The notes: generated by a model not told the origin, from the sequence alone. Numbered from the stretch's first letter, positions 10,815 to 20,584 are shown. The stretch is DNA of 64,000 nucleotides from Bradyrhizobium sp. AUGA SZCCT0176 (GCF_018130145.1 NZ_JAFCMB010000001.1:186001-250000); one strand, 5' to 3'. Made by a program: numbers and translations.

Positions 10815-12407
10815 ATGACTGACCATCCCCGCCGCGTCACCCGCGCTCTGTTGTCCGTTTCCGACAAAACCGGCCTGATTGAATTCGCCCGCGCGCTTGC
10901 AGGCCACGGCGTCGATCTGGTCTCCACCGGCGGCACCGCGAAGGCAATCGCGGCCGCGGGGCTGAAGGTGACGGACGTCTCCGACCTCACCGGTTTCCCC
11001 GAAATGATGGACGGCCGGGTCAAGACGCTGCATCCGAAGGTGCATGGCGGCCTGCTCGCGATCCGCGACAACAAGGAACACACTGATGCGATGAAGGCGC
11101 ACGGCATCGCGCCGATCGATCTGCTGGTGGTCAACCTCTATCCGTTCGAGGCGACCGTCGACAAAGGCGCCGGCTACGAAGACTGCATCGAGAATATCGA
11201 CATCGGCGGTCCGGCGATGATCCGCGCCGCGGCGAAGAACCACGACGATGTCGCGGTCGTCGTCGAAGCCAGCGACTATCAATCCGTGCTCGACGAGCTC
11301 GCCGCCAACAACGGCGCCACCTCATTGAAGTTGCGCCGCCGTCTCGCGGCAAAAGCCTACGCCCGCACCGCGGCCTATGATGCCGCGATCTCGAACTGGT
11401 TTGCGCTTCAGCTGAAAGACGACGCGCCGGATTTCCGCGCCTTTGGCGGCAAACTGATCCAGTCGCTGCGCTACGGCGAGAACCCGCATCAGACCGCGGC
11501 GTTCTACGCGACGCCCGACAAGCGGCCGGGCGTTTCGACCTTGCGCCAGCTTCAGGGCAAGGAGCTGTCGTACAACAACATCAACGACACCGACGCGGCC
11601 TATGAATGCGTCGCCGAGTTCGACCCGGCCCGCACCGCGGCCTGTGTCATCGTCAAGCACGCCAACCCCTGCGGCGTTGCCGAAGGCGGCGATCTGCTCG
11701 GCGCCTACAAGAAGGCGCTGGCCTGCGATTCGACGTCGGCCTTCGGCGGCATCGTCGCGGTCAACCGCACGCTCGACGCAGAGGCTGCGCGCGCCATCAC
11801 CGAAATCTTCACCGAGGTCATCATCGCACCCGATGCCACGGAAGAAGCCATCGCTGTCGTCGCCGCAAAGAAGAATCTACGGCTGTTGCTGGTCGGCGGC
11901 CTGCCTGATCCGCGCAAGCCGGGTCTTACCGCCAAGACGGTGTCCGGCGGACTTCTGGTGCAAAGCCGCGACAACGCCGTGATCGAGGACATGGCGCTGA
12001 AGGTCGCAACCAGGCGCGCGCCGACCGATGCCGAACTGCGCGATCTCAAATTCGCCTTCCGCGTCGCCAAGCACGTCAAGTCCAACACGATCATTTACGC
12101 CAAGGATCTCGCCACCGTCGGCATCGGCGCCGGCCAGATGAGCCGCGTCGATTCCGCCCGCATCGCCGCCCGCAAGGCGCTGGATGCCGCGGCTGAAATG
12201 AAACTCGCCGAACCGCTGACCAAGGGTTCGGTGGTCGCGTCAGACGCGTTCTTCCCGTTCGCCGACGGCATGCTGGCCTGCATCGAAGCCGGGGCCACCG
12301 CTGTCATCCAGCCCGGCGGATCGATGCGCGACGACGAGGTGATCAAGGCCGCCGACGACCACGGCATCGCCATGGTGTTCACGGGCGTGCGGCATTTCCG
12401 GCATTAG
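10815..12407 (+). CDS. purH: bifunctional AICAR transformylase / IMP cyclohydrolase
   Basis: This 530-residue enzyme catalyses the last two steps of de novo IMP synthesis. The N-terminal MGS-like IMP cyclohydrolase domain starts [19 protein letters not shown] and contains STGGTAKAI and [17 protein letters not shown]. The C-terminal AICAR transformylase domain has [26 protein letters not shown] and [11 protein letters not shown]. Length is normal for PurH. I chose ATG 10815 over the in-frame TTG at 10809 because it is spaced correctly from GAGGATCTTGCCC. It is preceded by the ZTP riboswitch and is convergent with the permease gene. Confidence 0.97.
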   Translation: MTDHPRRVTRALLSVSDKTGLIEFARALAGHGVDLVSTGGTAKAIAAAGLKVTDVSDLTGFPEMMDGRVKTLHPKVHGGLLAIRDNKEHTDAMKAHGIAPIDLLVVNLYPFEATVDKGAGYEDCIENIDIGGPAMIRAAAKNHDDVAVVVEASDYQSVLDELAANNGATSLKLRRRLAAKAYARTAAYDAAISNWFALQLKDDAPDFRAFGGKLIQSLRYGENPHQTAAFYATPDKRPGVSTLRQLQGKELSYNNINDTDAAYECVAEFDPARTAACVIVKHANPCGVAEGGDLLGAYKKALACDSTSAFGGIVAVNRTLDAEAARAITEIFTEVIIAPDATEEAIAVVAAKKNLRLLLVGGLPDPRKPGLTAKTVSGGLLVQSRDNAVIEDMALKVATRRAPTDAELRDLKFAFRVAKHVKSNTIIYAKDLATVGIGAGQMSRVDSARIAARKALDAAAEMKLAEPLTKGSVVASDAFFPFADGMLACIEAGATAVIQPGGSMRDDEVIKAADDHGIAMVFTGVRHFRH

Positions 12408-12417
12408 GATCCCCGCC

Positions 12418-12524
12418 GTCATCCTGAGGCGCTCGGCGCTATTGCGCCGAGCCTCGAAGGATGAGCTCCATACTCCCGTCCGCCGCCCTTCGAGGCTCGC
12501 AAGTGCTCGCACCTCAGGGTGACG
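12418..12524. repeat. Dispersed palindromic repeat between purH and permease
   Basis: Two arms face each other: CTGAGGCGCTCGG...GCCTCGAAGGATGA and CTTCGAGGCTCGC...GCACCTCAGGGTGA. The whole unit can fold into a long hairpin. It lies between two convergent genes and could act as a bidirectional terminator. Such elements are typical of Bradyrhizobium intergenic regions. Confidence 0.75.
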
Positions 12525-13923
12525 GACTACTCGACACGGGCGCCCTAACCCGCAACAGCAGCGCCAGCCCGACAATAAAAAACACCACCAGCAGCGCCAT
12601 GCCGGCCTTCTGACTCGCAGTCACCGCCGTAACAACGCCGATCAGCAGCGGTCCGACGAACGAGGTGACCTTTCCGGTCAGCGCGAACAGCCCGAAACAC
12701 TGCGCGATGCGATCTTGCGGCGCGAGACGAATCAGCAGCGTGCGCGACGCCGCCTGCAGCGGACCGCCGGCGCCGCCGATCAGGCATCCGAGGATGAGAT
12801 AGGCGCGCTCGGCCGCACCCGAGAACAGCGGTCCGCCGGGCACGGGGGGTGCCACCTTCACGAACAGGATCGAATCCTTGTCGACCAGCAGGATGGCGGC
12901 GAGCGCCAGCAGCAGCACCAAGAGGCTGATCGCGATCACGCGCTTCGGCCCCACGCGATCATCGAGCTTGCCGCCGAGCCAGGCCCCGAACACGCCCGCG
13001 ACCGCCGCGACAATGCCGAAGATGCCGATCTGGATCGTGTGCCAGCCGAACGTGCCCGCCGCATAGATGCCGCCGAAGGCAAACAGCGACACCAGCCCGT
13101 CGGTATAGATCATGTTGGCGAGCAGGAACGTCGCCAGCGATTTCTGCTTCGGCAATTCGCGCAGCGTCTGCTTCAGCTCGCTCAAACCTTCGCGCAACGC
13201 CGCGCGCATCGGAAGCTTTGCCGGATAGTCCGGCGTCAGCAAAAACATCGGCAGCGTGAACAGCATGAACCACAGCGCCGTCAGCGGTCCGGTGATGCGG
13301 TCGCCCGCATGCGTCACCGGGTCGAGGCCGAACAGCGGCATGAACCCGAACAGCGTGCGTCCGGTCTGCGGATTGGCGGCGAGAAAACCAAGCACCAGGA
13401 TCAGGCTGAGGATACCACCGACATAGCCGGTGGCCCAGCCGGTGCCGGACAGCCGTCCGATCTTGTCCGGCGGCACCAGCGTGGGCATCATCGCGTTGTT
13501 GAACACGGTGGCGAATTCGACGCCGACACTTGCGATCGCATAACACAGCAGCAGTGTCGGGATAATGCTGGGATCGCCGGGCTTTCCGAACCACATCAGG
13601 CTCGAGCCGATCACCAGCAACAAGCCGAATCCTGCGATCCACGGCTTGCGACGGCCGCTGGCGTCGGCAATCGCGCCCAGGATCGGCGACATCAGCGCAA
13701 TCATCAGGCCTGCGGCTGCGGTAGCAAATCCCCACAGCGCCTGCCCGGTCGCCGGATCCGGCGCGACGAAGCCTGCGAAATACGGCGCGAACACGAAGGT
13801 GGTGATCAACGTGAAATAAGGCTGCGCGGCCCAGTCGAAGAAGATCCAGCTGACGACGGCGGCGCGGGGCGGATATTTTCTTGAAGTATCAGCGCCAGAT
13901 GCCTGAGGAGCAATCACCGTCAT
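12514..13923 (-). CDS. UMF1-type MFS permease
   Basis: This 469-residue membrane protein has about 12 hydrophobic segments. The start region RAAVVSWIFFDWAAQPYFTLI and the loop GAIADASGRRKPWI are typical of the UMF1/Atg22-like branch of the major facilitator superfamily. Members are thought to export amino acids or related solutes, but the substrate cannot be read from the sequence. The ATG at 13923 opens MTVIAPQ. The gene is convergent with purH and divergent from the gamma-glutamyltransferase gene, whose products might be handled by a transporter; that link is speculative. Confidence 0.85.
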   Translation of the reverse strand: MTVIAPQASGADTSRKYPPRAAVVSWIFFDWAAQPYFTLITTFVFAPYFAGFVAPDPATGQALWGFATAAAGLMIALMSPILGAIADASGRRKPWIAGFGLLLVIGSSLMWFGKPGDPSIIPTLLLCYAIASVGVEFATVFNNAMMPTLVPPDKIGRLSGTGWATGYVGGILSLILVLGFLAANPQTGRTLFGFMPLFGLDPVTHAGDRITGPLTALWFMLFTLPMFLLTPDYPAKLPMRAALREGLSELKQTLRELPKQKSLATFLLANMIYTDGLVSLFAFGGIYAAGTFGWHTIQIGIFGIVAAVAGVFGAWLGGKLDDRVGPKRVIAISLLVLLLALAAILLVDKDSILFVKVAPPVPGGPLFSGAAERAYLILGCLIGGAGGPLQAASRTLLIRLAPQDRIAQCFGLFALTGKVTSFVGPLLIGVVTAVTASQKAGMALLVVFFIVGLALLLRVRAPVSSSPSP

Positions 13924-14052
13924 ACCCAGGAATTTCCTTCATCGATCACGACAAGGCGTTTTGCCCGTCGAATTCGAACCCATATAGCATGCGATTATCA
14001 TGCGTGTGCTATTGCCAGGCATCACACCGGCTCCAACTGCGGCGGATTTTGG

Positions 14053-15801
14053 ATGATTTTCTGCACGAATAAGTGGCGTAGCGCGCTGGTGACCATCACG
14101 CTCGTCGTTGCGTCAGGCACAACGGCCTATGCGCAGGAGCAACGCCGCCTCTATACACCGCCGGACCTTGCCACGGTTCGCGCCGTATCCGCCCAACAGG
14201 GCATGGTGGTGGCGCAGGAAAAACTCGCGGCCCGCATCGGCGCCGACATTTTGCGGCAGGGCGGCAACGCGGTCGACGCCGCGGTCGCGACCGGCTTTGC
14301 GCTGGCCGTGACCTATCCGCGCGCCGGCAATATCGGCGGCGGCGGTTTCATGGTGATTCATTCCGCCGAGCGCAACGAAGACGTCGCGATCGATTATCGC
14401 GAGACCGCCCCATCCGCTGCCACGCGCGACATGTATCTCGGCGCCGACGGCAAACCCGACACCGACAAATCGCGCAATTCGGCGCTCGGCATCGGCGTGC
14501 CCGGCACCGTGGCGGGCCTGGCGCTCGCGCTGGAGAAATACGGCTCCGGCAAATTCACCCTCGCGCAAATCATCCAGCCATCGATCGAACTGGCGCGCGA
14601 CGGTTTTATCGTCGCCGACGACATGGCCGACACACTCTCCGACATGTATCGCCGGATGGCGCGCTGGCCGAATTCCGCCAAATCTTTCTCCCGTGCCGAT
14701 GGTGAGCAGCTGCGTGACGGCGACCGGCTGATCCAGCCTGATCTGGCGGCCACACTGACCGCGATCGCCGAACAGGGCCCGCGTGGCTTCTATGAAGGAC
14801 CGGTCGCCGAAAAACTGGCGAAGGCGGTGAGCAGTGCCGGCGGCATCATGACGCCGGACGATCTGAAATCATATCAGGCGCTGCTCCGCGCGCCGGTGCG
14901 CGGCAATTACCGCGGCTACGACATCGTCTCGATGCCGCTGCCGTCGTCGGGCGGCACGGTGCTGCTGGAAACGCTGAACATCCTCGAAGGCTTTCCGATG
15001 TCCGACATGAAGCAGGGCTCGGCCCCCTCGCTGCATGTCATGATCGAGGCGATGAAGCGTGCCTATGCCGACCGCGCCCGCTATCTAGGTGACCCCGATT
15101 TCGTCAACGCACCGATGCAAGTCCTGCTCGCCAAGGATTACGCCGCCAGGCAACGCGCCAGCATCGATCCGGAACGCGCAACGCCATCGGCCGATGTCTT
15201 GAAAATTACCCCGCAACGCGAGGGCAGCAACACCACGCATTATTCGGTTGTCGACAGCCGTGGCAACGCCGTCAGCAACACCTACACCCTGAACTTCCCC
15301 TATGGCGTCGGCCTGGTCGCCGACGGCACCGGCATACTGCTCAACAACGAGCTCGACGATTTCACCGCGGCGCCCGGCGCCTCCAACGCCTTCGGGCTGG
15401 TGGGTTTTGAGGCCAATCTGCCCGGCCCGGGCAAGCGGCCGCTATCGTCGATGTCACCGACCATCGTGCTGAAGGACGGCAAGCCGGTGCTGGTGACGGG
15501 AACGCCCGGCGGCAGCCGCATCATCTCGGCGGTGCTGCAGATCGTCGTGAACGCGCTGGATTACAAGATGGATGTTGCGGCTGCCGTCGCCGCGCCGCGC
15601 GTGCACCATCAATGGATGCCCGACGAAGTGCGGGCGGAACGCGGCTTTCCGCAAGAGACGCTCGACGCCCTGAAAGCCAGAGGGCATCAGGTGATCGTGC
15701 CGCTCGGCCAGACCTCGGCCAATTCCATCGCCGTGACGCCCACCGGCCTGCTCGGCGCGCCCGATCCGCGCACCCGCGGCGCGGAAGCGGCGGGGCAATA
15801 G
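14053..15801 (+). CDS. ggt: gamma-glutamyltransferase, periplasmic
   Basis: This 582-residue precursor has a signal peptide ending near TAYA (about residue 27). The large subunit shows GGNAVDAAVATGFAL and GNIGGGGFMVIH. The autoprocessing and catalytic threonine lies in NTTHYSVVD (Thr394), which starts the small subunit. GTGILLNNELDDF, PLSSMSPTIV and GTPGGSRII complete the active site. The family hydrolyses or transfers the gamma-glutamyl group of glutathione. Length is normal. Start at ATG 14053, just after the AT-rich divergent promoter region. Confidence 0.95.
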   Translation: MIFCTNKWRSALVTITLVVASGTTAYAQEQRRLYTPPDLATVRAVSAQQGMVVAQEKLAARIGADILRQGGNAVDAAVATGFALAVTYPRAGNIGGGGFMVIHSAERNEDVAIDYRETAPSAATRDMYLGADGKPDTDKSRNSALGIGVPGTVAGLALALEKYGSGKFTLAQIIQPSIELARDGFIVADDMADTLSDMYRRMARWPNSAKSFSRADGEQLRDGDRLIQPDLAATLTAIAEQGPRGFYEGPVAEKLAKAVSSAGGIMTPDDLKSYQALLRAPVRGNYRGYDIVSMPLPSSGGTVLLETLNILEGFPMSDMKQGSAPSLHVMIEAMKRAYADRARYLGDPDFVNAPMQVLLAKDYAARQRASIDPERATPSADVLKITPQREGSNTTHYSVVDSRGNAVSNTYTLNFPYGVGLVADGTGILLNNELDDFTAAPGASNAFGLVGFEANLPGPGKRPLSSMSPTIVLKDGKPVLVTGTPGGSRIISAVLQIVVNALDYKMDVAAAVAAPRVHHQWMPDEVRAERGFPQETLDALKARGHQVIVPLGQTSANSIAVTPTGLLGAPDPRTRGAEAAGQ

Positions 15802-15876
15802 GTTTCGATTCGCTGTTGCCGGTTTGCCTGACGAACGCATCGGCGTAGGATTGTTCTTCAATCTTGCTCGGTCGTT

Positions 15877-15975
15877 CCCTCCCCCCTTGCGGGGGAGGGT
15901 TAGGGAGAGGGGTCCACACGGGTAGTCCCGATGACGCCACCCCTCTCCCCGACCCTTCCCCGCAAGGGGGGAGGG
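15877..15975. repeat. Dispersed palindromic repeat (CCCTCCCC...GGGGAGGG type)
   Basis: The left arm CCCTCCCCCCTTGCGGGGGAGGGTTAGG... and the right arm ...GACCCTTCCCCGCAAGGGGGGAGGG are near-perfect inverted copies around a short spacer. It lies between ggt and the SDR gene. The element at 18324-18473 belongs to a similar class. Confidence 0.8.
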
Positions 15976-16014
15976 AGCATAACCATTTGTGCGTCCCTAA
16001 CCTGGAGTCGTCCC

Positions 16015-16911
16015 ATGACATCCCTCAAAGGCAAGACGCTGTTCGTATCCGGAGGCAGCCGGGGCATCGGGCTGGCGATCGCGCTGCGCGCCGCGCGCGA
16101 CGGCGCCAATGTTGCGATCGCGGCCAAGACCGCGGAGCCGCACCCAAAACTCAAGGGCACGATCTACACCGCCGCCGACGAGGTTCGCGCTGCCGGCGGC
16201 AAGGCGCTTCCAGTGCTCTGCGATATCCGCGACGAAGCGCAGGTGATCGCGGCGATCGACAAGACCGTGGCCGAGTTCGGCGGCATCGACATCTGCGTCA
16301 ACAATGCCAGCGCCATCAGCCTGACCAATTCGCAGATGACCGACATGAAGCGGTTCGACCTGATGATGGGTATCAATACGCGAGGCACCTTCCTGGTGTC
16401 GAAATATTGCATCCCGCATCTGAAGAAGGCCGCCAACCCTCACATCCTGATGCTGTCGCCGCCGCTCGACATGAAGACGAAATGGTTCGAGCATTCCACC
16501 GCCTATACGATGGCCAAATTCGGCATGAGCATGTGCGTGCTCGGGCTGTCAGGTGAATTGAGATCCGCAGGCGTCGCCGTCAACGCGCTGTGGCCGCGCA
16601 CCACGATCGCGACCGCCGCGGTAGGCAATCTCCTCGGCGGCGACGCGATGATGCGTGCCAGCCGCACGCCTGAAATCATGGGCGACGCCGCTTACGTCAT
16701 CTTCACCAAACCCTCCCGCGAATTCACGGGGCAGTTCTGCATCGACGACAAGGTGCTCTATGCCAGCGGCGTGCGTGACTTCGAGCCTTACCGTGTCGAC
16801 AAATCGGTGCCGCTGATGTCGGACTTCTTCGTGCCCGATGACGACGTCCCGCCACCCGGCGTCACCGTGCAGGCGCTGCCTTCGGTTGGCGCGGCCCAGA
16901 AGTCGGGCTAG
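16015..16911 (+). CDS. SDR-family oxidoreductase (HSDL2 / citronellol dehydrogenase-like)
   Basis: This 298-residue protein has a classical Rossmann start GKTLFVSGGSRGIGLAIA and a cofactor-site NNAS. The catalytic pair is Tyr164 and Lys168 in AYTMAK, with Ser148 in LSPPL. The extended insertion KTAEPHPKLKGTIYTAADEV near residue 38 is characteristic of the HSDL2-like branch, which acts on fatty acyl or terpenoid alcohols. The substrate here is unknown. ATG 16015 follows CTGGAGTCGTCCC; an in-frame ATG at 15931 lies inside a repeat and is rejected. Confidence 0.88.
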   Translation: MTSLKGKTLFVSGGSRGIGLAIALRAARDGANVAIAAKTAEPHPKLKGTIYTAADEVRAAGGKALPVLCDIRDEAQVIAAIDKTVAEFGGIDICVNNASAISLTNSQMTDMKRFDLMMGINTRGTFLVSKYCIPHLKKAANPHILMLSPPLDMKTKWFEHSTAYTMAKFGMSMCVLGLSGELRSAGVAVNALWPRTTIATAAVGNLLGGDAMMRASRTPEIMGDAAYVIFTKPSREFTGQFCIDDKVLYASGVRDFEPYRVDKSVPLMSDFFVPDDDVPPPGVTVQALPSVGAAQKSG

Positions 16912-16947
16912 AACGCTTGCGCCGTCGGGTCGGCTGCGGAGAGGCGC

Positions 16948-18318
16948 GTGGGTTGGCGTAAATGGGTCGTTGTCGGGTTGGTGTTGGCCGTGCCGGCGGC
17001 GGCTTGCATCATCCTCCGTCCTGATCGCGCGATCCGCATCGCCACCGGCGTGGTGGCGCACAATGTCTGCGCCAAGACCTTCGTCTCCGGCCTTGATCCG
17101 CAAACCGTGTTTTCGGAAACTATCGAGCGTCCCGGACTGCGCCGCCTGCGCACGGCGCTGCGATTTTACGTTGATCACACTGCGATGAGTGTTGACGCGT
17201 CGGCGGCGTGGATGTTTGGCAGCCGCGCTGTCTATCATGAAGGGCTCGGCTGTGTGCTGCGGCACGGAACGAAGGAGCCGTATATCCTCAAGAGCGACAT
17301 TGACGCATTGAAGGTACCGAAATCGCCGCCGCTGCTGGGCGAGATTGCCGGCCCCGATGTCGTGGCGCCGTCCAATCCCGCATTGAAGGCCGCGCTTGAG
17401 CACGCCTTCGAGGAGCGGGCTGAGCCGCCGTTCCGTCGTACCAAGGCGGTGGTCGTAGTGCACGACGGCAAGGTGATCGCCGAGCGCTACGCCAGCGGCA
17501 TCGGCGTCAACACGCCGCTGCTCGGCTTTTCCATGACCAAGTCGGTGATCAATGCCTTGATCGGGGTGCTGACCCAGCAAGGGCTTGTCACGCCCTCGAT
17601 GCCCGCGCCGATACCGGAATGGCGCGGCGATCTCAGGCGCGAGATCGAGGTCGAGCATCTCTTGCGCATGACCGCCGGGCTGGCGCTCGACGAAACCGAC
17701 AGCTTCAGCGAGATGGTCTATCTGCAGGACGACATGGCCGGCTTCGCGGTCAACGCTGCGCTTGTCGCGCCGCCGGGCACGCGCTGGGCCTATTCCAGCC
17801 CGACGACGCAGCTATTGGCGCGGATCATTCGCGATGCCGCCGGCGGACCGGAGCAGAGCCTGGCGTTTGCGTGGCGCGAATTGTTCAATCCACTCGGCAT
17901 CCGCGACGTCACGCTGGAATTCGACGCGACAGGCACGCTGCAGGGATCGACCAACATGCTGGCGAGCGCGCGGGACTGGGCGCGGTTCGGGCTGCTGTTT
18001 GTCAATGACGGCGTTGTCGGCGGCAAACGCCTGCTGCACGAGGACTGGGTGGATTTCTCGGCCGCTGCGACACTCGACACCGACTATGGCGCCGGGTTCT
18101 GGACCAATCGCAGCGAGCATGCACACGCCAAAGAACGCGTGCGATCAGGCATTCCCCGCGACGCGTTCTTTGCGGCCGGCGATCTCGGCCAGCGCATTAT
18201 GATCATGCCGTTACAGCGTCTCGTCGTCGTCCGCCTCGGCGACAGCGTCGATCCGACCGGCGATATCGGCGGGCTCGCGCGATTGGTGAAGGAAGTGATC
18301 GCGGTGGTGGGGCCGTGA
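16948..18318 (+). CDS. serine hydrolase (class C beta-lactamase-like)
   Basis: This 456-residue protein begins with a GTG at 16948 and one N-terminal hydrophobic segment (about residues 6-24), a signal anchor or leader. The catalytic core shows the SxxK motif Ser195-Met-Thr-Lys198 and a YSS motif at Tyr282. GLLFVNDGVVGG and AAGDLGQRIMIMP match the carboxypeptidase/esterase branch of this fold. It is probably a periplasmic esterase or peptidase rather than a true beta-lactamase. It lies 36 bases after the SDR gene and may be co-transcribed with it. Confidence 0.88.
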   Translation: MGWRKWVVVGLVLAVPAAACIILRPDRAIRIATGVVAHNVCAKTFVSGLDPQTVFSETIERPGLRRLRTALRFYVDHTAMSVDASAAWMFGSRAVYHEGLGCVLRHGTKEPYILKSDIDALKVPKSPPLLGEIAGPDVVAPSNPALKAALEHAFEERAEPPFRRTKAVVVVHDGKVIAERYASGIGVNTPLLGFSMTKSVINALIGVLTQQGLVTPSMPAPIPEWRGDLRREIEVEHLLRMTAGLALDETDSFSEMVYLQDDMAGFAVNAALVAPPGTRWAYSSPTTQLLARIIRDAAGGPEQSLAFAWRELFNPLGIRDVTLEFDATGTLQGSTNMLASARDWARFGLLFVNDGVVGGKRLLHEDWVDFSAAATLDTDYGAGFWTNRSEHAHAKERVRSGIPRDAFFAAGDLGQRIMIMPLQRLVVVRLGDSVDPTGDIGGLARLVKEVIAVVGP

Positions 18319-18323
18319 ATCTT

Positions 18324-18473
18324 CCCCCTCTCCCGCGCTTGCGGGGGAGGGCCGGGGTTGGGGTGTCTCCGCGATTCAGACTGTTCGTGTGGAGAGAGCC
18401 CCCACCCGCCGCGCGTCGCGCGTCAACCTAAGAGCGAGCTTCGCTCGTCTCGACCCCGCAAGCGCGGGAGAGG
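18324..18473. repeat. Dispersed palindromic repeat between convergent genes
   Basis: The arms CCCCTCTCCCGCGCTTGCGGGG and ACCCCGCAAGCGCGGGAGAGG face each other across about 100 bases that contain further GC-rich dyads. The right arm touches the stop of the GST gene. It may terminate both convergent genes. Confidence 0.75.
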
Positions 18474-19139
18474 TTAGCGTCCCACCACATACGGCCCGCC
18501 CTTTTCCAGCGCGCGCGCATAGGCCGGACGGGCGTGGATGCGTTCGAGGAACGCCATTGCCTTGGGGTGACCGACCTCCAGCCCGCCGCGCGCGGCGGCG
18601 GCTTCCAGCGGAAAGCTCATCTGGATGTCGGCGCCGGAGAATTCGCTGCCGGCGAACCATTCGCTTTTCGCCAGTTCGCCTTCCCAGTAATCCATGTGCT
18701 GCTTGAGCTGCGGATTGACCAGTGTGGTCAGCGCCGTATTGCAGACCTTGCGCACCAATGGCCGAAGCAAGGCCGGCGCGCGCTTGGGCATCAGCGTGAA
18801 CAACAGTTTCAGCAGCAGCGGCGACATCGCGGATCCTTCCGCATAGTGCAGCCAATAGGTGTAGCGCAGCCGCTCCGGCGTATTCGGCGCCGGGATCAGT
18901 TTGCCGTTGCCATAGGTCGCGATGATGTATTCGGCGATCGCGCCGGATTCCGCGATGGTGTTGCCGTTGTCGGTGATCACGGGTGACTTGCCGAGCGGGT
19001 GAATGGCGAGCAGCTCTTTCGGCGCGCGCATGTCGCCCTGGCGCTGATAGCGCACGATCTCGTAGGGCACGGCGAGCTCTTCGAGCAGCCACAGCACGCG
19101 CTGCGAGCGGGAATTGTTGAGATGGTGCACCGTCAGCAT
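18474..19139 (-). CDS. glutathione S-transferase family protein
   Basis: This 221-residue protein has a thioredoxin-fold N-terminal domain, MLTVHHLNNSRSQRVLWLLE, with the cis-Pro region GKSPVITD and the glutathione gamma-glutamyl contact ESGAIAEYI. A helical C-terminal domain follows. It resembles the bacterial GST group near yeast Gtt1. ATG 19139 follows GGGGAGCGGCT; the open frame to 19205 is not homologous. It is divergent from the DUF2239 gene, and the shared 135-base region carries a strong promoter with a palindrome. Confidence 0.9.
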   Translation of the reverse strand: MLTVHHLNNSRSQRVLWLLEELAVPYEIVRYQRQGDMRAPKELLAIHPLGKSPVITDNGNTIAESGAIAEYIIATYGNGKLIPAPNTPERLRYTYWLHYAEGSAMSPLLLKLLFTLMPKRAPALLRPLVRKVCNTALTTLVNPQLKQHMDYWEGELAKSEWFAGSEFSGADIQMSFPLEAAAARGGLEVGHPKAMAFLERIHARPAYARALEKGGPYVVGR

Positions 19140-19221
19140 AGCCGCTCCCCAAATTGACCGCCGCGTTGGTGCCAGCCGGGCACGGGAAAGTCGAGATGCC
19201 TTCAAGGCGGGTCATGGGACT

Positions 19222-19250
19222 TTGACAGACCTAATTTACCCGGGTAATAT
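19222..19250 (+). promoter_or_regulatory. Sigma-70 promoter with embedded 12-bp palindrome, before DUF2239 gene
   Basis: TTGACA (19222-19227), a 17-base spacer and TAATAT (19245-19250) form a near-consensus promoter. The perfect palindrome TTACCCGGGTAA (19236-19247) covers the end of the spacer and the first half of the -10 box. A repressor bound there would block RNA polymerase, so the palindrome is probably an operator. The regulator is not identified. Confidence 0.7.
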
Positions 19251-19274
19251 CCAAGGTAGAATCGAGGAACAGCC

Positions 19275-19880
19275 GTGAATCCCACATCTGATGCCGCCTA
19301 CATCGCTTTTGAAGGAGACAGCTGCGTCGGATCGGGCGATCTGCGCGAGGTCGCCCGTTCCGCCAGGCAGGCGCTCGGGCGGCAGCCGGAGGCCTCGATC
19401 CTGATTTTCAACGGCAGGACCAGCGCGCTGGTCGATGTCGACTTCCGCGGCTCGGTCGACGACGTCGTGGCGCGGATTCCGCTGCCGGAGCCACCGTCCA
19501 CGGATGAAGATACCGCCCTCGCCGCCCCGCGCGGTCCCGGCCGCCCGAAACTCGGCGTGGTCGCGCGCGAGATCACGCTGTTACCGCGGCATTGGGACTG
19601 GCTGGCGCAGCAAAAAGGGGGCGCCTCGGTCGCAATCCGGAAACTGGTCGACGAGGCGCGCCGCAACAACGAGGGCAGCGATCGCATCCGCCTTGCGCAG
19701 GAGGCCGCCTATCGTTTCATGTCGACCATGGCCGGCAACCGGCCGCATTTCGAGGAAGCGATCCGCGCACTGTTCGCGAGCGACGCCAAACGTTTCGAGC
19801 AGTTAATCGCCGAATGGCCCGCGGATGTGCGGGACCATGCTGCAAGGCTGGCAGTTCCGGCATTTCACCGTGAAGCTTGA
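19275..19880 (+). CDS. DUF2239 family protein
   Basis: This 201-residue protein has a GTG start preceded by GAGGAA. It matches the DUF2239 pattern: an N-terminal YIAFEGDSCVGSGDL and ILIFNGRTSALVDVDFRGS, then GPGRPKLGVVAREITLLPRHWDWLA, then AAYRFMSTMAGNRPHFEEAIRALFA. The GPGRPKLGV segment looks like an AT-hook-like basic turn followed by a helical region, which may suggest nucleic-acid contact, but no function is established. The promoter-embedded palindrome suggests inducible expression. Confidence 0.85.
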   Translation: MNPTSDAAYIAFEGDSCVGSGDLREVARSARQALGRQPEASILIFNGRTSALVDVDFRGSVDDVVARIPLPEPPSTDEDTALAAPRGPGRPKLGVVAREITLLPRHWDWLAQQKGGASVAIRKLVDEARRNNEGSDRIRLAQEAAYRFMSTMAGNRPHFEEAIRALFASDAKRFEQLIAEWPADVRDHAARLAVPAFHREA

Positions 19881-19968
19881 GACGAAGTCCGGTTGATCCG
19901 GCTGATCGGACCCGCTAGGTTGGTTGAAATGATAGGGATCATATAAGAACCATCCGAGGGAGACCGCC

Positions 19969-20574
19969 GTGAGCCTAAATCCGCAATTCTTGTTCGATTT
20001 CGGCAGCCCCAACGCCTTCCTCAGCCATGAGGCGATCCCGGCGATCGAAAAGCGCACCGGCGCGAAATTCGAATATGTTCCGGTGCTGCTCGGCGGCATC
20101 TTCAAGGCCACCAACAACAAGTCGCCGGCCGAGACGCTCGCCGGCGTCAAGAACAAGCGCGAGTTCCACGCGATCGAGACCGAACGCTTCGTCAAGCGCT
20201 TTGGCGTCAAGCCCTACACCTGGAATCCGTTCTTTCCCGTCAACACGCTGAACCTGATGCGATCAGCAGTCGCCGCGCAAATGGAAGGCGTGTTCGAGAA
20301 GTATGTCGAAGCTGCGTTTCATCACATGTGGGTCGAGCCGAAGAAGATGGACGATCCGGAAGTCGCGGCGAAGGCACTGGCCTCCTCCGGCCTCGATGCC
20401 GCCAAACTTCTGGCCCGCTCACAGGACGCGGATGTAAAGGCAAAGCTGATCGAGAACACGCAAGCCGCGGTCGAGCGCGGTGCATTCGGCTCGCCGACGT
20501 TCTTTGTCGGCAAGGAGATGTTCTTCGGCAAGGAACAGTTGCGCGAAGTCGAGGAGATGATTTCGGGGAAATGA
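19969..20574 (+). CDS. 2-hydroxychromene-2-carboxylate isomerase / DsbA-family oxidoreductase-like
   Basis: This 201-residue protein has a GTG start after GAGGGAGACCGCC. FDFGSPNAFLSHEAIPAIE at the N-terminus matches the kappa-GST/HCCA isomerase fold, where the serine replaces the redox cysteine pair and binds glutathione. GAFGSPTFFVGKEMFFGKEQL is the conserved C-terminal thioredoxin-fold segment. The family isomerises aromatic intermediates in naphthalene breakdown, but many chromosomal members have unknown substrates. The flanking GST, DUF2239 and SDR genes suggest a detoxification neighbourhood. Confidence 0.85.
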   Translation: MSLNPQFLFDFGSPNAFLSHEAIPAIEKRTGAKFEYVPVLLGGIFKATNNKSPAETLAGVKNKREFHAIETERFVKRFGVKPYTWNPFFPVNTLNLMRSAVAAQMEGVFEKYVEAAFHHMWVEPKKMDDPEVAAKALASSGLDAAKLLARSQDADVKAKLIENTQAAVERGAFGSPTFFVGKEMFFGKEQLREVEEMISGK

Positions 20575-20584
20575 CGACGCAGTC

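Noticed and set aside
12715..13884. A 389-codon open frame antisense to the UMF1 permease
   Set aside because: It is Arg/Gln/His-rich shadow translation of membrane-segment codons.
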